Below, one piece after another: positions 24,388 through 33,089 of a DNA stretch of 64,000 nt; positions within the stretch are counted from its first letter, which is position 1, and each line of letters opens with the position of its first letter. Source of the stretch: Micavibrio sp. Lineage in GTDB: Bacteria; Pseudomonadota; Alphaproteobacteria; Micavibrionales; UBA2020. Below the pieces are notes generated by a model. The model saw nothing but the letters and a program-made list of their open reading frames with translations. It made no database searches and was not told the origin of the DNA. A program made the translations under genes and the position numbers. The stretch spans positions 62,001-126,000 of the forward strand of contig JAPWJZ010000006.1 in NCBI GenBank assembly GCA_028283745.1, read 5' to 3'.

Positions 24388-26886
24388 GTGACATCATCCA
24401 GTTCAAATTCCGGCGGCTTTTTCATTGATAAAAAGCCCGAACTTCCGAAACGCGATAACCGTCGCCGCAACATCAAGGCCATTTTGCTGTTCCTGATTGG
24501 CGCGGTGTACGGGTTTATCACCATGCTCACGCTGTTCCTGCATATCAGGGGCGGCTTCGGTCTTTCGTTCTTTGCCATTTATGCCACCGGCCTTATTGCC
24601 GGCGTCGGCATCTTCCTTCTCAACCGCAGCTATTCGGATGCCGACCGCAGCCGCAAAATTCTGACCGAAGTACTGGAGAAAAGCGCCGAGGCCCGCGCCA
24701 TTACCGACCCCGAAGGCCATACCATTTACAGCAATACGCGCTTCACGAAGCTTGTCGAGGGGTTGGGCGAAGCATCGCTGCAATCCTTCACGCGGTTGTT
24801 CGAGCATTCCAAAAAAATCGAGAAAACGCTGGAAGACCTGCAAAACAAGGCATCACCCGCCGGTTCCGCCTCTACCGAAATCCAGACCAAGCTGCGCGGC
24901 AAGGCTGCGTGGTACCAGGTGACGTGCCAGTTCATCATCGGCTGGCCGGGTTACGTGCATTGGCGCTTCGATGACATTACCCATCGCTACCAGATGGAAG
25001 CCGCCATTCGCGAAGAACGCGAAAAGCTGCGCGACTTTACCGACAATGCGCCGGTCGGCTTCTTCTCCGTCGATGAAGACGGCAAGTTCCAGTTCGCCAA
25101 CGATACGCTGTTGCGCCTGTTCGGCGCGGATGCAAAAACCCTGATTGGCAAGACCCGCCTGCACGACTTCCTCGTCAACCCGCCGAAAGACGGCAAGCCC
25201 TATGACTGCTTCGAAGATGGCGGCTACCACCAGCACGGCGAAGCCCTGATGAAGGGCGCGGGCGGCCGCGTGTTCAAGGCCGCTATTACCCATTCGATTA
25301 CCAAGGATGAAGAAGGCAAGGTCATTTCACGCTCTGTCGTTTACGACCTGACGACCGAGCAGAAAATGCAGCAGGCCTTGCGTGAATCCGAAGACCGTTT
25401 CGAGCGGTTGTTCGAGGAAGCGCCCGTTGGTATTTGCATGCTCACCGCCACCGGCAACATCAGCGATGCCAACGCTACGCTCGCCGCCATGATGAAGCTG
25501 CCGGTCGGCGCCATCAACGGCAAGCACCTGCTCAGCTTCGTGCACAAGGAAGACCAGTACAAAGCCGAAGAATGGCTGAAGCAGCTGGGCCGCGGCGACC
25601 GGACATCCGCCTATATCGAAGTTGCCATTAAGGGCTCCATTGAAATCATCACGCAGCTTTATGCCCGCAAGTTCCGCTCCGGCGACAACTTCGTGCTGCA
25701 CTTCATCGACCTGACCGAGCAAAAGAAGCTTGAAAAGCAATTCACCCAAAGCCAGAAAATGCAGGCCGTGGGCCAGCTGGCGGGCGGCATTGCGCACGAC
25801 TTCAACAACCTGTTGACCGCCATGATCGGCTTCTGCGACCTGCTGCTGCTGCGCCACAAGCCCGGCGACCCGTCATTCGCGGACATCATGCAGATCAAGC
25901 AAAACGCCAACCGCGCCGCAAACCTTGTGCGCCAGCTGCTGGCTTTCTCCCGCCAGCAGACCTTGCAGCCGCGCGTGCTGGATTTGGCAGAAGTGTTGTC
26001 GGAACTCTCGCACCTTATCCGCCGCCTGATTGGCGCGAATATCGAGCTGCGCTTGCAGCACTCGACCGACATCAGCCTTATCAAGGCCGACCAGGGCCAA
26101 ATGGAACAGGTCCTCATCAACCTCGTCGTCAACGCGCGGGATGCAATGCCCGGCGGCGGCAGGCTGATGGTGCGCACGCAAAACCTTGTCAACCCGCAAG
26201 GCCTTAAACTGTCGAACGATGAAATCCTGCCCCCCGGCGAATGGGCGACGATTGAAGTGGAGGATACCGGCACGGGCATTCCGCCCGACATCATGACCCG
26301 CATTTTCGAGCCGTTCTTTTCAACCAAGGAAGTCGGCGCGGGCACAGGCCTCGGCCTTGCGACGGTGCATGGCATCGTCCACCAGACGGGCGGTTTTATT
26401 TCAGTCAACTCGACCGTCGGCAAGGGCACCGTCTTCAGCATCTACCTGCCCCGCTACAACGAACTGCCGGGCCAGAAAAAAATCGAGGTGGTCGAGGAAA
26501 AGCAGATCACCAGCGACCTTACCGGTTCCGCCCGCATTCTGCTGGTGGAAGACGAAGACGCGGTGCGCACCTTCTCCGCCCGCGCGCTGTCGAACAAGGG
26601 CTATCAGGTGATGGACGCCCCGGGCGGCGTTTCCGCCTTGAAGATTCTGGAGGAGAAAAAATTCACGCCGGAAATTCTGATTACCGACGTGATGATGCCG
26701 GAAATGGACGGCACCACCCTTGCCAAGACGGTGAAGGAAAAATACCCCGCCATTAAAATCATTTTCATTTCCGGCTACGCCGAAGACCGCTTCAAGGAAC
26801 ACCTTGGCAGCGATGTATACTTCCTGCCGAAGCCCTTCACGCTGAAGCAGCTGGCAACGAAGGTCAAAGAGGTCATGGAGCAATAA
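24388..26886 (+). CDS. cckA: Cell-cycle hybrid histidine kinase CckA
   Basis: An 832-residue hybrid kinase: two N-terminal transmembrane helices (~30-80), PAS-like domains (~95-205, 215-325, 335-445), HisKA with GGIAHDFNNLL (His470), HATPase (N-box VNARDAMPGG near Asn582; DTGTGIP; TGLGLATVHGIV), and a C-terminal receiver with ILLVEDEDAVR and phospho-acceptor Asp767 in TDVMMPEMDG. This is the CckA layout; CckA passes phosphate via ChpT to CtrA in alphaproteobacteria and is a kinase/phosphatase switch. The start is GTG 24388, with AGGGAAATCAGG upstream. Its position after flhB and another gene recalls other Rhodospirillales-like genomes. Confidence 0.95.
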   Translation: MTSSSSNSGGFFIDKKPELPKRDNRRRNIKAILLFLIGAVYGFITMLTLFLHIRGGFGLSFFAIYATGLIAGVGIFLLNRSYSDADRSRKILTEVLEKSAEARAITDPEGHTIYSNTRFTKLVEGLGEASLQSFTRLFEHSKKIEKTLEDLQNKASPAGSASTEIQTKLRGKAAWYQVTCQFIIGWPGYVHWRFDDITHRYQMEAAIREEREKLRDFTDNAPVGFFSVDEDGKFQFANDTLLRLFGADAKTLIGKTRLHDFLVNPPKDGKPYDCFEDGGYHQHGEALMKGAGGRVFKAAITHSITKDEEGKVISRSVVYDLTTEQKMQQALRESEDRFERLFEEAPVGICMLTATGNISDANATLAAMMKLPVGAINGKHLLSFVHKEDQYKAEEWLKQLGRGDRTSAYIEVAIKGSIEIITQLYARKFRSGDNFVLHFIDLTEQKKLEKQFTQSQKMQAVGQLAGGIAHDFNNLLTAMIGFCDLLLLRHKPGDPSFADIMQIKQNANRAANLVRQLLAFSRQQTLQPRVLDLAEVLSELSHLIRRLIGANIELRLQHSTDISLIKADQGQMEQVLINLVVNARDAMPGGGRLMVRTQNLVNPQGLKLSNDEILPPGEWATIEVEDTGTGIPPDIMTRIFEPFFSTKEVGAGTGLGLATVHGIVHQTGGFISVNSTVGKGTVFSIYLPRYNELPGQKKIEVVEEKQITSDLTGSARILLVEDEDAVRTFSARALSNKGYQVMDAPGGVSALKILEEKKFTPEILITDVMMPEMDGTTLAKTVKEKYPAIKIIFISGYAEDRFKEHLGSDVYFLPKPFTLKQLATKVKEVMEQ

Positions 26887-26891
26887 CAGTT

Positions 26892-27311
26892 ATGAACGCA
26901 ATTCCCTTCAAACAGAAGCTTTACGAATTCGGCCTGCTGCTGCTGTGCCTTTACGCTTGGTTTTTGGTGCAATACCTTGCCATTCAGCGCATGACGGAAT
27001 CCTCCGTCGTCATGCCGAAGGCGCTGGCCTACAGCGTCATCTGCTACTGGATTTTTTACGTGACGGTGCGCAAGCGCGGGCGCGTTGACCAGTTCTTCTT
27101 CGTTTCCCTCGGCCTTGCCGCCATCGGCTTTGGCCTGTGGTTCTATGCGGAAATGAGCGCCTCGCACAACCCGCACTTCCACGACACCTACGTATCGTCG
27201 CTCGGCCTTCCCCTGGATGGCTTCTGGGCAGGCGCGCTCGGCATCGCCAGCGACCCCATCATGCTGATGCCCTTTTTCGCGGGCTACCTGCTGAACCGCG
27301 TCAAGCGCTGA
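26892..27311 (+). CDS. Small multipass membrane protein (139 aa)
   Basis: Four likely transmembrane helices (LLLLCLYAWFLVQYLAI, ALAYSVICYWIFYVTV, FFFVSLGLAAIGFGLWFYA and a C-terminal IMLMPFFAGYLL). A His-rich loop (SASHNPHFHDTY) lies between helices 3 and 4. No family recognised. It starts 5 bases after cckA and is presumably co-transcribed, so a link to CckA signalling or to the envelope is possible but unproven. Confidence 0.8.
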   Translation: MNAIPFKQKLYEFGLLLLCLYAWFLVQYLAIQRMTESSVVMPKALAYSVICYWIFYVTVRKRGRVDQFFFVSLGLAAIGFGLWFYAEMSASHNPHFHDTYVSSLGLPLDGFWAGALGIASDPIMLMPFFAGYLLNRVKR

Positions 27312-27340
27312 GCTTAATTGTTGAAACCCGCGCGAAGCGC

Positions 27341-28384
27341 TTACTTGGTCAAAATCGTCCCAAGGATCAGCGCTTCGTCCGGCGCGGGCGGGTAGCCTTT
27401 GTCAAATGCAGCGCGAAGATCAGCGGCGGCGTGGTTCATGGCTTCCGTCGCCTCATTCACAAGGCCGACCATGCCGAAGAATTCATGCGTTACGCCGGTA
27501 TACAATTTAATCGACACCGGCACCGCCGCAGCAATCAGCCTTTCGGCATAAGCCTCCCCGTCCGACCGCAGCGGGTCAATCTGCGCCAGAATAATCGTCG
27601 CGGGCGGCAAGCCCGCGTGGCTTTTCGCATAGAGCGGCGAAATATAGGGATCAGACGCATCCTGACCACCCTCAAGGTAATGACCGTAAAACCACGCAAG
27701 CATGCCGGTATTCAGCGGTTTTGCTTCCTTGTTCTCTGTTGCGGAAACGCTGTTGAGGCCGTTCAGAATATCCGTCACCGGATACACCAGCAACTGATGC
27801 ACGGGCAGAATATCATCGCGGTCACGCGCCATCAGCGACACCACGGCGGCCAGGTTACCGCCCGCGCTTTCACCCGCCACGGCAATGCGTCCGGGGTCAA
27901 TACCCAGCTGTACGGCGTTGCGGTGCGTCCATTGGAATGCGGCATAGGCATCATGCGCCGCTGCAGGCCACTTATGTTCCGGCGCCTGCCGGTACTGCAC
28001 AGCAATTACAATTGCGCGCGCGCCATCGCAAAGTCCGCGCGCAGATGAATCATAGGTATCAAGGTCGCCCAGCACCCAGCCGCCGCCATGAAAGTAAACC
28101 ACGGCAGGCCAGCCGCCCTGCGGCGCTTCACCCTTTGGCGTATAAATACGCGCCATCACACGTCCATCCCCGCTTTCAATCAAGCGGTGCGTAATGGCGC
28201 CCACGGGGTACGGGTGCGCGGCAAAGGCACGGTGCGTAATGCTCTGCCCGTACACGGCGCCGGCGGCATTATCCATCAACGGCATCAGGCGTGCCTGCGC
28301 AGGGGTCAGCGTTTCCAGCGGCAGGGGGCCAAGCTGCACATAAGCGTTCAAAATGGCCTGCATTTGTGCGTTCGGAATTCTCAT
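27341..28384 (-). CDS. Alpha/beta hydrolase, hormone-sensitive-lipase (GDXG) family
   Basis: A 347-residue esterase/lipase. The oxyanion motif VYFHGGGWVLGDLDTYD and nucleophile motif VAGESAGGNLAAV (Ser in GESAG) define the HSL/GDXG family. ILAQIDPLRSDGEAYAERL carries the catalytic Asp, and GVTHEFFGM the catalytic His. It probably hydrolyses short- to medium-chain esters; the substrate is unknown. It converges with the small membrane-protein gene and is separated from recA by about 400 bases. Confidence 0.92.
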   Translation of the reverse strand: MRIPNAQMQAILNAYVQLGPLPLETLTPAQARLMPLMDNAAGAVYGQSITHRAFAAHPYPVGAITHRLIESGDGRVMARIYTPKGEAPQGGWPAVVYFHGGGWVLGDLDTYDSSARGLCDGARAIVIAVQYRQAPEHKWPAAAHDAYAAFQWTHRNAVQLGIDPGRIAVAGESAGGNLAAVVSLMARDRDDILPVHQLLVYPVTDILNGLNSVSATENKEAKPLNTGMLAWFYGHYLEGGQDASDPYISPLYAKSHAGLPPATIILAQIDPLRSDGEAYAERLIAAAVPVSIKLYTGVTHEFFGMVGLVNEATEAMNHAAADLRAAFDKGYPPAPDEALILGTILTK

Positions 28385-28790
28385 GGCTGTCGCTCCTTAT
28401 ATAAGGTTCAGGGGCGCGTGCATTATCTTGAGGTTTATCCACGCATACTACCAAACCAGCGGCAGCCGCCTTCGTTCCGTTTTTATTCCCGCCTATTACG
28501 CACCCTGCTGATAAAACTCATATAAAACAGCATCTTAAAGCGATATAAAAGTAACGTCAGTTAAACGCTAGAATCGTGCATTAATAGGCTCCACACCACC
28601 TTATTTAAGACTTAAGGGTGCTCATTTACTTGTTTGAGAGTTATTTAATTCATTGATTTAATTAATAAAAATAAATGTTCTATTTTTGTTTCTTTTTGTT
28701 GTTGCAAAAAGGAACAAACAAGGTACAGTGAGGATAAGAAGTTTCGATTGCTACCACAGCTTAAAACTGACAAAACAAGGGGAAATCACA
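28385..28790. other. Intergenic region upstream of recA (about 400 bases)
   Basis: No credible gene was found on either strand. The part from 28540 is AT-rich and should hold the recA promoter. TTGCAA at 28702-28707 and TACAGT at 28724-28729 are 16 bases apart and form a plausible but weak -35/-10 pair. A TTAAGACTTAA dyad lies near 28604. The SOS-box candidate is listed separately. Confidence 0.6.
28677..28691 (+). promoter_or_regulatory. Candidate alphaproteobacterial LexA (SOS) box upstream of recA
   Basis: GTTC-TATTTTT-GTTT fits the alphaproteobacterial LexA motif GTTC-N7-GTTC with one mismatch in the last base. It lies 100 bases upstream of recA and next to the candidate -35 element. LexA itself is not in the window. 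Confidence 0.5.
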
Positions 28791-29927
28791 ATGTCCGTTA
28801 CACCGCTTCGCACTGAGGGGAAAAAAGACGATATGACCAATACCGAAAAGCAAAAGGCGCTGGATGCCGCCCTTGGCCAGATCGAGCGTGCCTTTGGCAA
28901 AGGCTCCATCATGAAGCTGGGCGACAGCAACCACCAGGAAGTGGAAGTTGTCTCGACCGGTTCTGTCGGGCTTGACCTTGCGCTTGGCATCGGCGGCCTG
29001 CCCCGCGGACGCATCATTGAAATTTACGGGCCGGAAAGCTCGGGTAAAACCACCCTCGCCCTGCAGGTTATTGCTCAGGCGCAAAAAAGCGGCGGCCAGT
29101 GCGCCATCATCGACGCGGAACACGCGCTGGATGCATCGTATGCCGCAAAGCTGGGCTGCAACCTTGAAAACCTGCTGATCTCCCAGCCGGATGCCGGCGA
29201 GCAGGCGCTTGAAATTTGCGATACGCTCGTGCGCTCCGGCGCGCTTGACGTCCTCGTCATCGACTCTGTCGCGGCGCTCGTGCCGCGTGCGGAACTTGAA
29301 GGCGAGATGGGCGACAGCCACATGGGCCTGCAGGCCCGCCTGATGAGCCAGGCGTTGCGCAAGCTGACCGCCACCATCTCCAAATCCCGCACTATCGTCA
29401 TCTTCATCAACCAGATCCGCATGAAGATCGGCGTCATGTTCGGCAGCCCGGAAACCACCACCGGCGGTAACGCGCTGAAGTTCTACGCGTCCGTCCGCCT
29501 CGACATCCGCCGCATCGGCTCCCTGAAAGACAAGGAAGTCGTCGTCGGCAACCAGACGAAGGTAAAGGTTGTGAAAAACAAGCTTGCCCCGCCCTTCCGT
29601 GTCGTTGAATTCGACATTATGTACGGCGAAGGCATTTCCAAGGAAGGCGAGATTATCGACCTTGGCGTTAACGCAGGCATCGTCGAAAAATCCGGCGCAT
29701 GGTTCGCCTTTGATGGCGAGCGCATTGGCCAGGGCCGCGAAAACACCCGCAAATTCCTGAAGGAAAACCCGAAGGTTGCAGCCGCGATTGAAAAGAAGCT
29801 GCGTGAAAACGCCGGCGTGGTCGCAAACTCCATGCTTGCCGGTCCCGAAGACAGCACCGATTCTGACGATGGCGAGGATGCCCCCGCTCCTGCTGCCAAA
29901 GGCAAGAAAGAGAAGTCGGCCGACTAA
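28791..29927 (+). CDS. recA: Recombinase RecA
   Basis: A 378-residue RecA with [20 protein letters not shown] (Walker A), [15 protein letters not shown] (Walker B), the DNA-binding loops ([31 protein letters not shown]) and an acidic C-terminus ([11 protein letters not shown]). It forms ATP-dependent filaments on single-stranded DNA for recombination and LexA cleavage. ATG 28791 follows AAGGGG; a frame-open extension to 28686 overlaps the promoter and is not family-like. A strong terminator follows, so it is monocistronic. Confidence 0.98.
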   Translation: MSVTPLRTEGKKDDMTNTEKQKALDAALGQIERAFGKGSIMKLGDSNHQEVEVVSTGSVGLDLALGIGGLPRGRIIEIYGPESSGKTTLALQVIAQAQKSGGQCAIIDAEHALDASYAAKLGCNLENLLISQPDAGEQALEICDTLVRSGALDVLVIDSVAALVPRAELEGEMGDSHMGLQARLMSQALRKLTATISKSRTIVIFINQIRMKIGVMFGSPETTTGGNALKFYASVRLDIRRIGSLKDKEVVVGNQTKVKVVKNKLAPPFRVVEFDIMYGEGISKEGEIIDLGVNAGIVEKSGAWFAFDGERIGQGRENTRKFLKENPKVAAAIEKKLRENAGVVANSMLAGPEDSTDSDDGEDAPAPAAKGKKEKSAD

Positions 29928-29980
29928 CGAAGGCAGGCTTCCAACGAAGCACCAACCCCTATACTAGCCATTGCTTCCCC

Positions 29981-30027
29981 GAAAGGGCCGGTTCCCCTAG
30001 CCGGCCCTTTCACTTTTCTGGTTTTTT
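29981..30027 (+). terminator. Intrinsic terminator after recA
   Basis: An 11-bp perfect stem (29981-29991 with 30001-30011, GAAAGGGCCGG/CCGGCCCTTTC) has a 9-base loop and is followed by ACTTTTCTGGTTTTTT. Confidence 0.88.
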
Positions 30028-30064
30028 GAACAGTATATTCCGGCTGTAAAAGCATTCTTTTTCA

Positions 30065-30079
30065 TGGCACCTTTATTGC
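30065..30079 (+). promoter_or_regulatory. Candidate sigma-54 promoter of the VOC-protein gene
   Basis: TGGCACCTTTATTGC keeps TGGCAC, TTGC and the GG-N10-GC spacing of a -24/-12 promoter. A second, weaker copy (TGGCACGGACAAAGC, 30091-30105) follows. Transcription from the first would start near 30091, about 50 bases before the gene at 30144. It lies downstream of the recA terminator, as expected for a separate unit. Confidence 0.55.
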
Positions 30080-30143
30080 CACAGGCCTGTTGGCACGGAC
30101 AAAGCCTCCCATGACCGGGAAAAAACTGGAAGGGAAATAAGCC

Positions 30144-30623
30144 ATGACCAAAAACGTCATCTGCCTTTGGTACAACGGCGCGGCGGAAGAAGCCGCGAAC
30201 TTTTATGCCAAGACCTTTCCCGATAGCAAAGTCGGCGCGGTGCATTACGCCCCCGGCGATTATCCGGACGGCAAACAGGGTGATGCGTTGATGGTTGATT
30301 TTACAGTGCTGGGCATTCCCTGCCTTGGCCTGAACGGCGGCGATGCCTTCACGCACAGCGAAGCTTTTTCGTTTCAAATCCTGACTGAAACGCAGGAAGA
30401 AACCGACCGTTACTGGAATGCGATTGTTGGTAACGGCGGCGAAGAAAGCCATTGCGGCTGGTGCAGGGATAAATGGGGCCTGTCGTGGCAGATCACGCCG
30501 CGCGCCTTGATGGAAGCCACAACCGGCAAAGACCGCGCTGCCGCAAAACGCGCCTTTGATGCCATGATGGACATGAATAAAATCGACATCGCCGCCATCG
30601 AAAAAGCCGTTGCCGGTAAGTAA
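30144..30623 (+). CDS. VOC-superfamily protein (PhnB / 3-demethylubiquinone-methyltransferase-like domain)
   Basis: A 159-residue glyoxalase-fold protein. It has ICLWYNGAAEEAANFYAKTFPDSKV at the start (cited as the family pattern W-F/Y-x-x-x-AEEA-FY), FTVLGIPCLGLNGG and CGWCRDKWGLSWQITP, the diagnostic end of this PhnB-like family. Members lack methyltransferase activity despite the domain name; the function is usually unknown. ATG 30144 follows GGAAGGGAAATAAGCC. Candidate sigma-54 promoters lie upstream. Confidence 0.88.
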   Translation: MTKNVICLWYNGAAEEAANFYAKTFPDSKVGAVHYAPGDYPDGKQGDALMVDFTVLGIPCLGLNGGDAFTHSEAFSFQILTETQEETDRYWNAIVGNGGEESHCGWCRDKWGLSWQITPRALMEATTGKDRAAAKRAFDAMMDMNKIDIAAIEKAVAGK

Positions 30624-30664
30624 GGCAAACAAAACAGAGACCTGAAAAAAAACAGAGGCTTGCC

Positions 30665-31594
30665 TTACTTGTCCTTCTTTGCCCAATCAAGGCCGCGTTC
30701 CTTGCGCAAACGCGCTTCGGCACGCCCCTTTTCACGCATGTCGGACAATGCGGGCCGGATGTTATGCTTGGCGTTCATGAGAGGCTTGTTTTCAAGCAGT
30801 GAAAAATCCGACAAGGCATCATCGTTTTTTTCCTCCGGTACAGCATCACTGCCGAAAAGCCGCTCGGCTTCTTCCCGCAGGATGACGGCGGGGTCGCGGA
30901 AGAGCCGCGCCAGCGCGTAGCCGAAGGCATAGCCGCCCATCAGCGCCCAGAACTGCACGGGGTCTGCATGAACATCCATGATGGTGCCGACGTATTGACT
31001 GGCAATGTGCAGCAGCAGCAGGTAATAGGCGCGCAGCCGCACTTCCCGCCCGCTGAAGCGCAGGTTGCCGAAAATATACACACGCATGTGCGTATGCGCG
31101 TAATACATCATGTACGCGCCCAGAATGCCGCCAATGGCCGCGCTTGAATTGGTATGCTGCCCGCCCGTCACGCCGCCGAACAGCACATCCGTGAATTGCG
31201 CCAGAAATGCCATCAACAGCACAAAAGCAAGGAAGCGCACCCGGCCCATCAGGTGTTCGATGTTAGGACCGAAGACCCACAAAAACGCCATGTTGCTGAC
31301 CAGCTGCCACAGGCTGCCATGCAGGAACACGCTGGTAATGGCCTGCAGCCATGCGGGCTTGAAGGGATTGAGCATCATGCCCATCGCGCCGGTAATTTTT
31401 CGGGCGTGCGACAGCGCATCGTAATTCGGGATCAGCGCCAGCGGCTGGAAGGAAAAACTTTCCCACAGAATATCGTGCGTGCCCCACGGGCCGAAGGCCT
31501 GATAGAGGTAAACGGCAACGCACATGGCGATAAGGCAATAGGTGACAAGCGGCGTCTGGACATCTTCATTCTCGGCACCGACGGGAATGAACAT
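30665..31594 (-). CDS. Rhomboid-family membrane protein lacking catalytic His
   Basis: A 309-residue protein with six or more helices in the rhomboid arrangement. FLHGSLWQLVSNMAFLWVFG keeps His92 and Asn101 of the HxxxxHxxxN motif but has Gln97 for the second His. NSSAAIGGILGAYM retains the nucleophile position (Ser151). The helix that should carry the catalytic His reads FWALMGGYAFGYALA, with Leu218 there. It is therefore probably a proteolytically inactive pseudo-rhomboid. The 80-residue charged C-terminal tail is unusual. It starts 6 bases after the smpB stop, in a dapA-smpB-rhomboid operon. Confidence 0.85.
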   Translation of the reverse strand: MFIPVGAENEDVQTPLVTYCLIAMCVAVYLYQAFGPWGTHDILWESFSFQPLALIPNYDALSHARKITGAMGMMLNPFKPAWLQAITSVFLHGSLWQLVSNMAFLWVFGPNIEHLMGRVRFLAFVLLMAFLAQFTDVLFGGVTGGQHTNSSAAIGGILGAYMMYYAHTHMRVYIFGNLRFSGREVRLRAYYLLLLHIASQYVGTIMDVHADPVQFWALMGGYAFGYALARLFRDPAVILREEAERLFGSDAVPEEKNDDALSDFSLLENKPLMNAKHNIRPALSDMREKGRAEARLRKERGLDWAKKDK

Positions 31595-31600
31595 GGGCGT

Positions 31601-32095
31601 TTATTCGCGCGTATGCATAAGGCGGGATTTTTCACGCTGCCAGTCGCGGGCCTTCAAGGCATCGCGCTTGTCGTGCTGCTTCTTGCCAACGGCGACGCCC
31701 AGTTCAACCTTGGCGATACCGCGGTCGTTAAAGTAGATGGACAGCGGCACCAGCGTCGTCCCCTTGCGCTGCACCGCGCCGATCATTTTGTTGAGCTGGT
31801 TCTTGTGCAGCAGCAACTTGCGCGGGCGGCGCACTTCATGCTGCAGCTTCACGTGCGCCTTGTTGTATTCGGGGATGTAGATGTTAAGCAGGAAGACTTC
31901 CGAACCCTTCACATCCGCATAGCTTTCGGCAATCGAGGCCTGGCCGGAGCGCAGGGATTTTACTTCCGTGCCGGTCAGGATAATGCCGGCTTCCAGCACA
32001 TCTTCGATGAAATAGTCGAACCGCGCCTTGCGGTTCTGGGCGACGGTCTTGTTATTCGGGTCTTTTTTGCCCTGATTTTTGTTTTTGCCCGTCAT
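31601..32095 (-). CDS. smpB: tmRNA-binding protein SmpB
   Basis: A 164-residue SsrA-binding protein for trans-translation ribosome rescue. Landmarks: [66 protein letters not shown] and the basic C-terminal tail ([21 protein letters not shown], of which the KKQHDKR motif is diagnostic). It lies 7 bases after dapA. The tmRNA gene is not in the window. Confidence 0.97.
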   Translation of the reverse strand: MTGKNKNQGKKDPNNKTVAQNRKARFDYFIEDVLEAGIILTGTEVKSLRSGQASIAESYADVKGSEVFLLNIYIPEYNKAHVKLQHEVRRPRKLLLHKNQLNKMIGAVQRKGTTLVPLSIYFNDRGIAKVELGVAVGKKQHDKRDALKARDWQREKSRLMHTRE

Positions 32096-32102
32096 TGCGC
32101 AT

Positions 32103-33023
32103 TCAGCGTTTGCCGACCTTCTTCAGTTTTTTGCGGGCGGTCTTGTAAATGCCGGCAAATTCCATCGCGGCATCCAGCTTCTGGCGCGTGGGTGCGGTGA
32201 CCGGCACCATGGGCAGGCGCATGTCTTCGCCAATTTTGCCGAGCTTCGCAAGGCAGTACTTGGCGGGCGCGGGGTTGGTTTCCGCGAACAGGGTTTTGTG
32301 AAGCGGCAGCAGCGCATCGCGCGCGCGCTCGAAGCTCTTCCAGTCTTTTTTCTGCCAGGCGTTGTGCAGGTCGGCGCAAAGGCGCGGCGCAACGTTGGCG
32401 GTAACGGAAATGCAGCCGTGGCCGCCCTGCGCCAGATAGGCCGCAACGGTCGCGTCCTCCCCCGACAGCTGGATGAAATCATCACCCAGCACATTGCGGA
32501 TGTGCAGCGGGCGGGAAAGGTCAACCGAGGCATCCTTGATGCCGGCAATGTTTTTCAGCGACGCCAGACGCTCGATCGTCTCGACCGAGATTTCAACACC
32601 GGTGCGGCCCGGCACGTTATACAGAATGACCGGCTTGCCGACAGCGTCGTTCACGGCCTTGAAATGCTGGTACATTCCCTCTTGGCCGGGCTTGTTATAA
32701 TACGGGGTTACGACTAGAATACCATCAGCGCCGCACTTATCGGCAAAGCGCGCAAGCTCCACGGCCTTTTCGGTCGAATTCGACCCTGCCCCCGCGATTA
32801 CCGGCACACGGCCGTCGGTCGCTTCAAGGCAGGCCTTGATGAGGGATTTGTGTTCTTCGGTCGAAAGCGTCGGCGTTTCACCCGTTGTGCCGCAAGGAAC
32901 AAGACCATGAGTCCCGCTGGCAATATGCCACTCGACAAGCTTCTGGAACGCGTCAAAGTCCACCTTGCCCTTTTTGGTAAAGGGGGTGACAAGTGCGACG
33001 TACGAACCTTTAAAGCGTGCCAT
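32103..33023 (-). CDS. dapA: 4-hydroxy-tetrahydrodipicolinate synthase DapA
   Basis: A 306-residue TIM-barrel aldolase that condenses pyruvate and aspartate semialdehyde in lysine/diaminopimelate synthesis. Landmarks: [10 protein letters not shown] (substrate loop), [36 protein letters not shown] (catalytic Tyr) and [10 protein letters not shown] (Schiff-base Lys). It heads the dapA-smpB-rhomboid operon and diverges from the lytic transglycosylase gene, 66 bases away. Diaminopimelate also feeds peptidoglycan, matching that neighbour. Confidence 0.96.
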   Translation of the reverse strand: MARFKGSYVALVTPFTKKGKVDFDAFQKLVEWHIASGTHGLVPCGTTGETPTLSTEEHKSLIKACLEATDGRVPVIAGAGSNSTEKAVELARFADKCGADGILVVTPYYNKPGQEGMYQHFKAVNDAVGKPVILYNVPGRTGVEISVETIERLASLKNIAGIKDASVDLSRPLHIRNVLGDDFIQLSGEDATVAAYLAQGGHGCISVTANVAPRLCADLHNAWQKKDWKSFERARDALLPLHKTLFAETNPAPAKYCLAKLGKIGEDMRLPMVPVTAPTRQKLDAAMEFAGIYKTARKKLKKVGKR

Positions 33024-33089
33024 GATATTTCTCCTGTAAACGGCAGGTCGGGCTTTAGTGTATCCCTGCCGCGCATATCGGGCAAGAAT

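Noticed and set aside
28645..28661. TTAA-N9-TTAA upstream of recA as a CtrA site
   Set aside because: Spacing is 9, not 7, and the region is AT-rich, so such matches are expected by chance.
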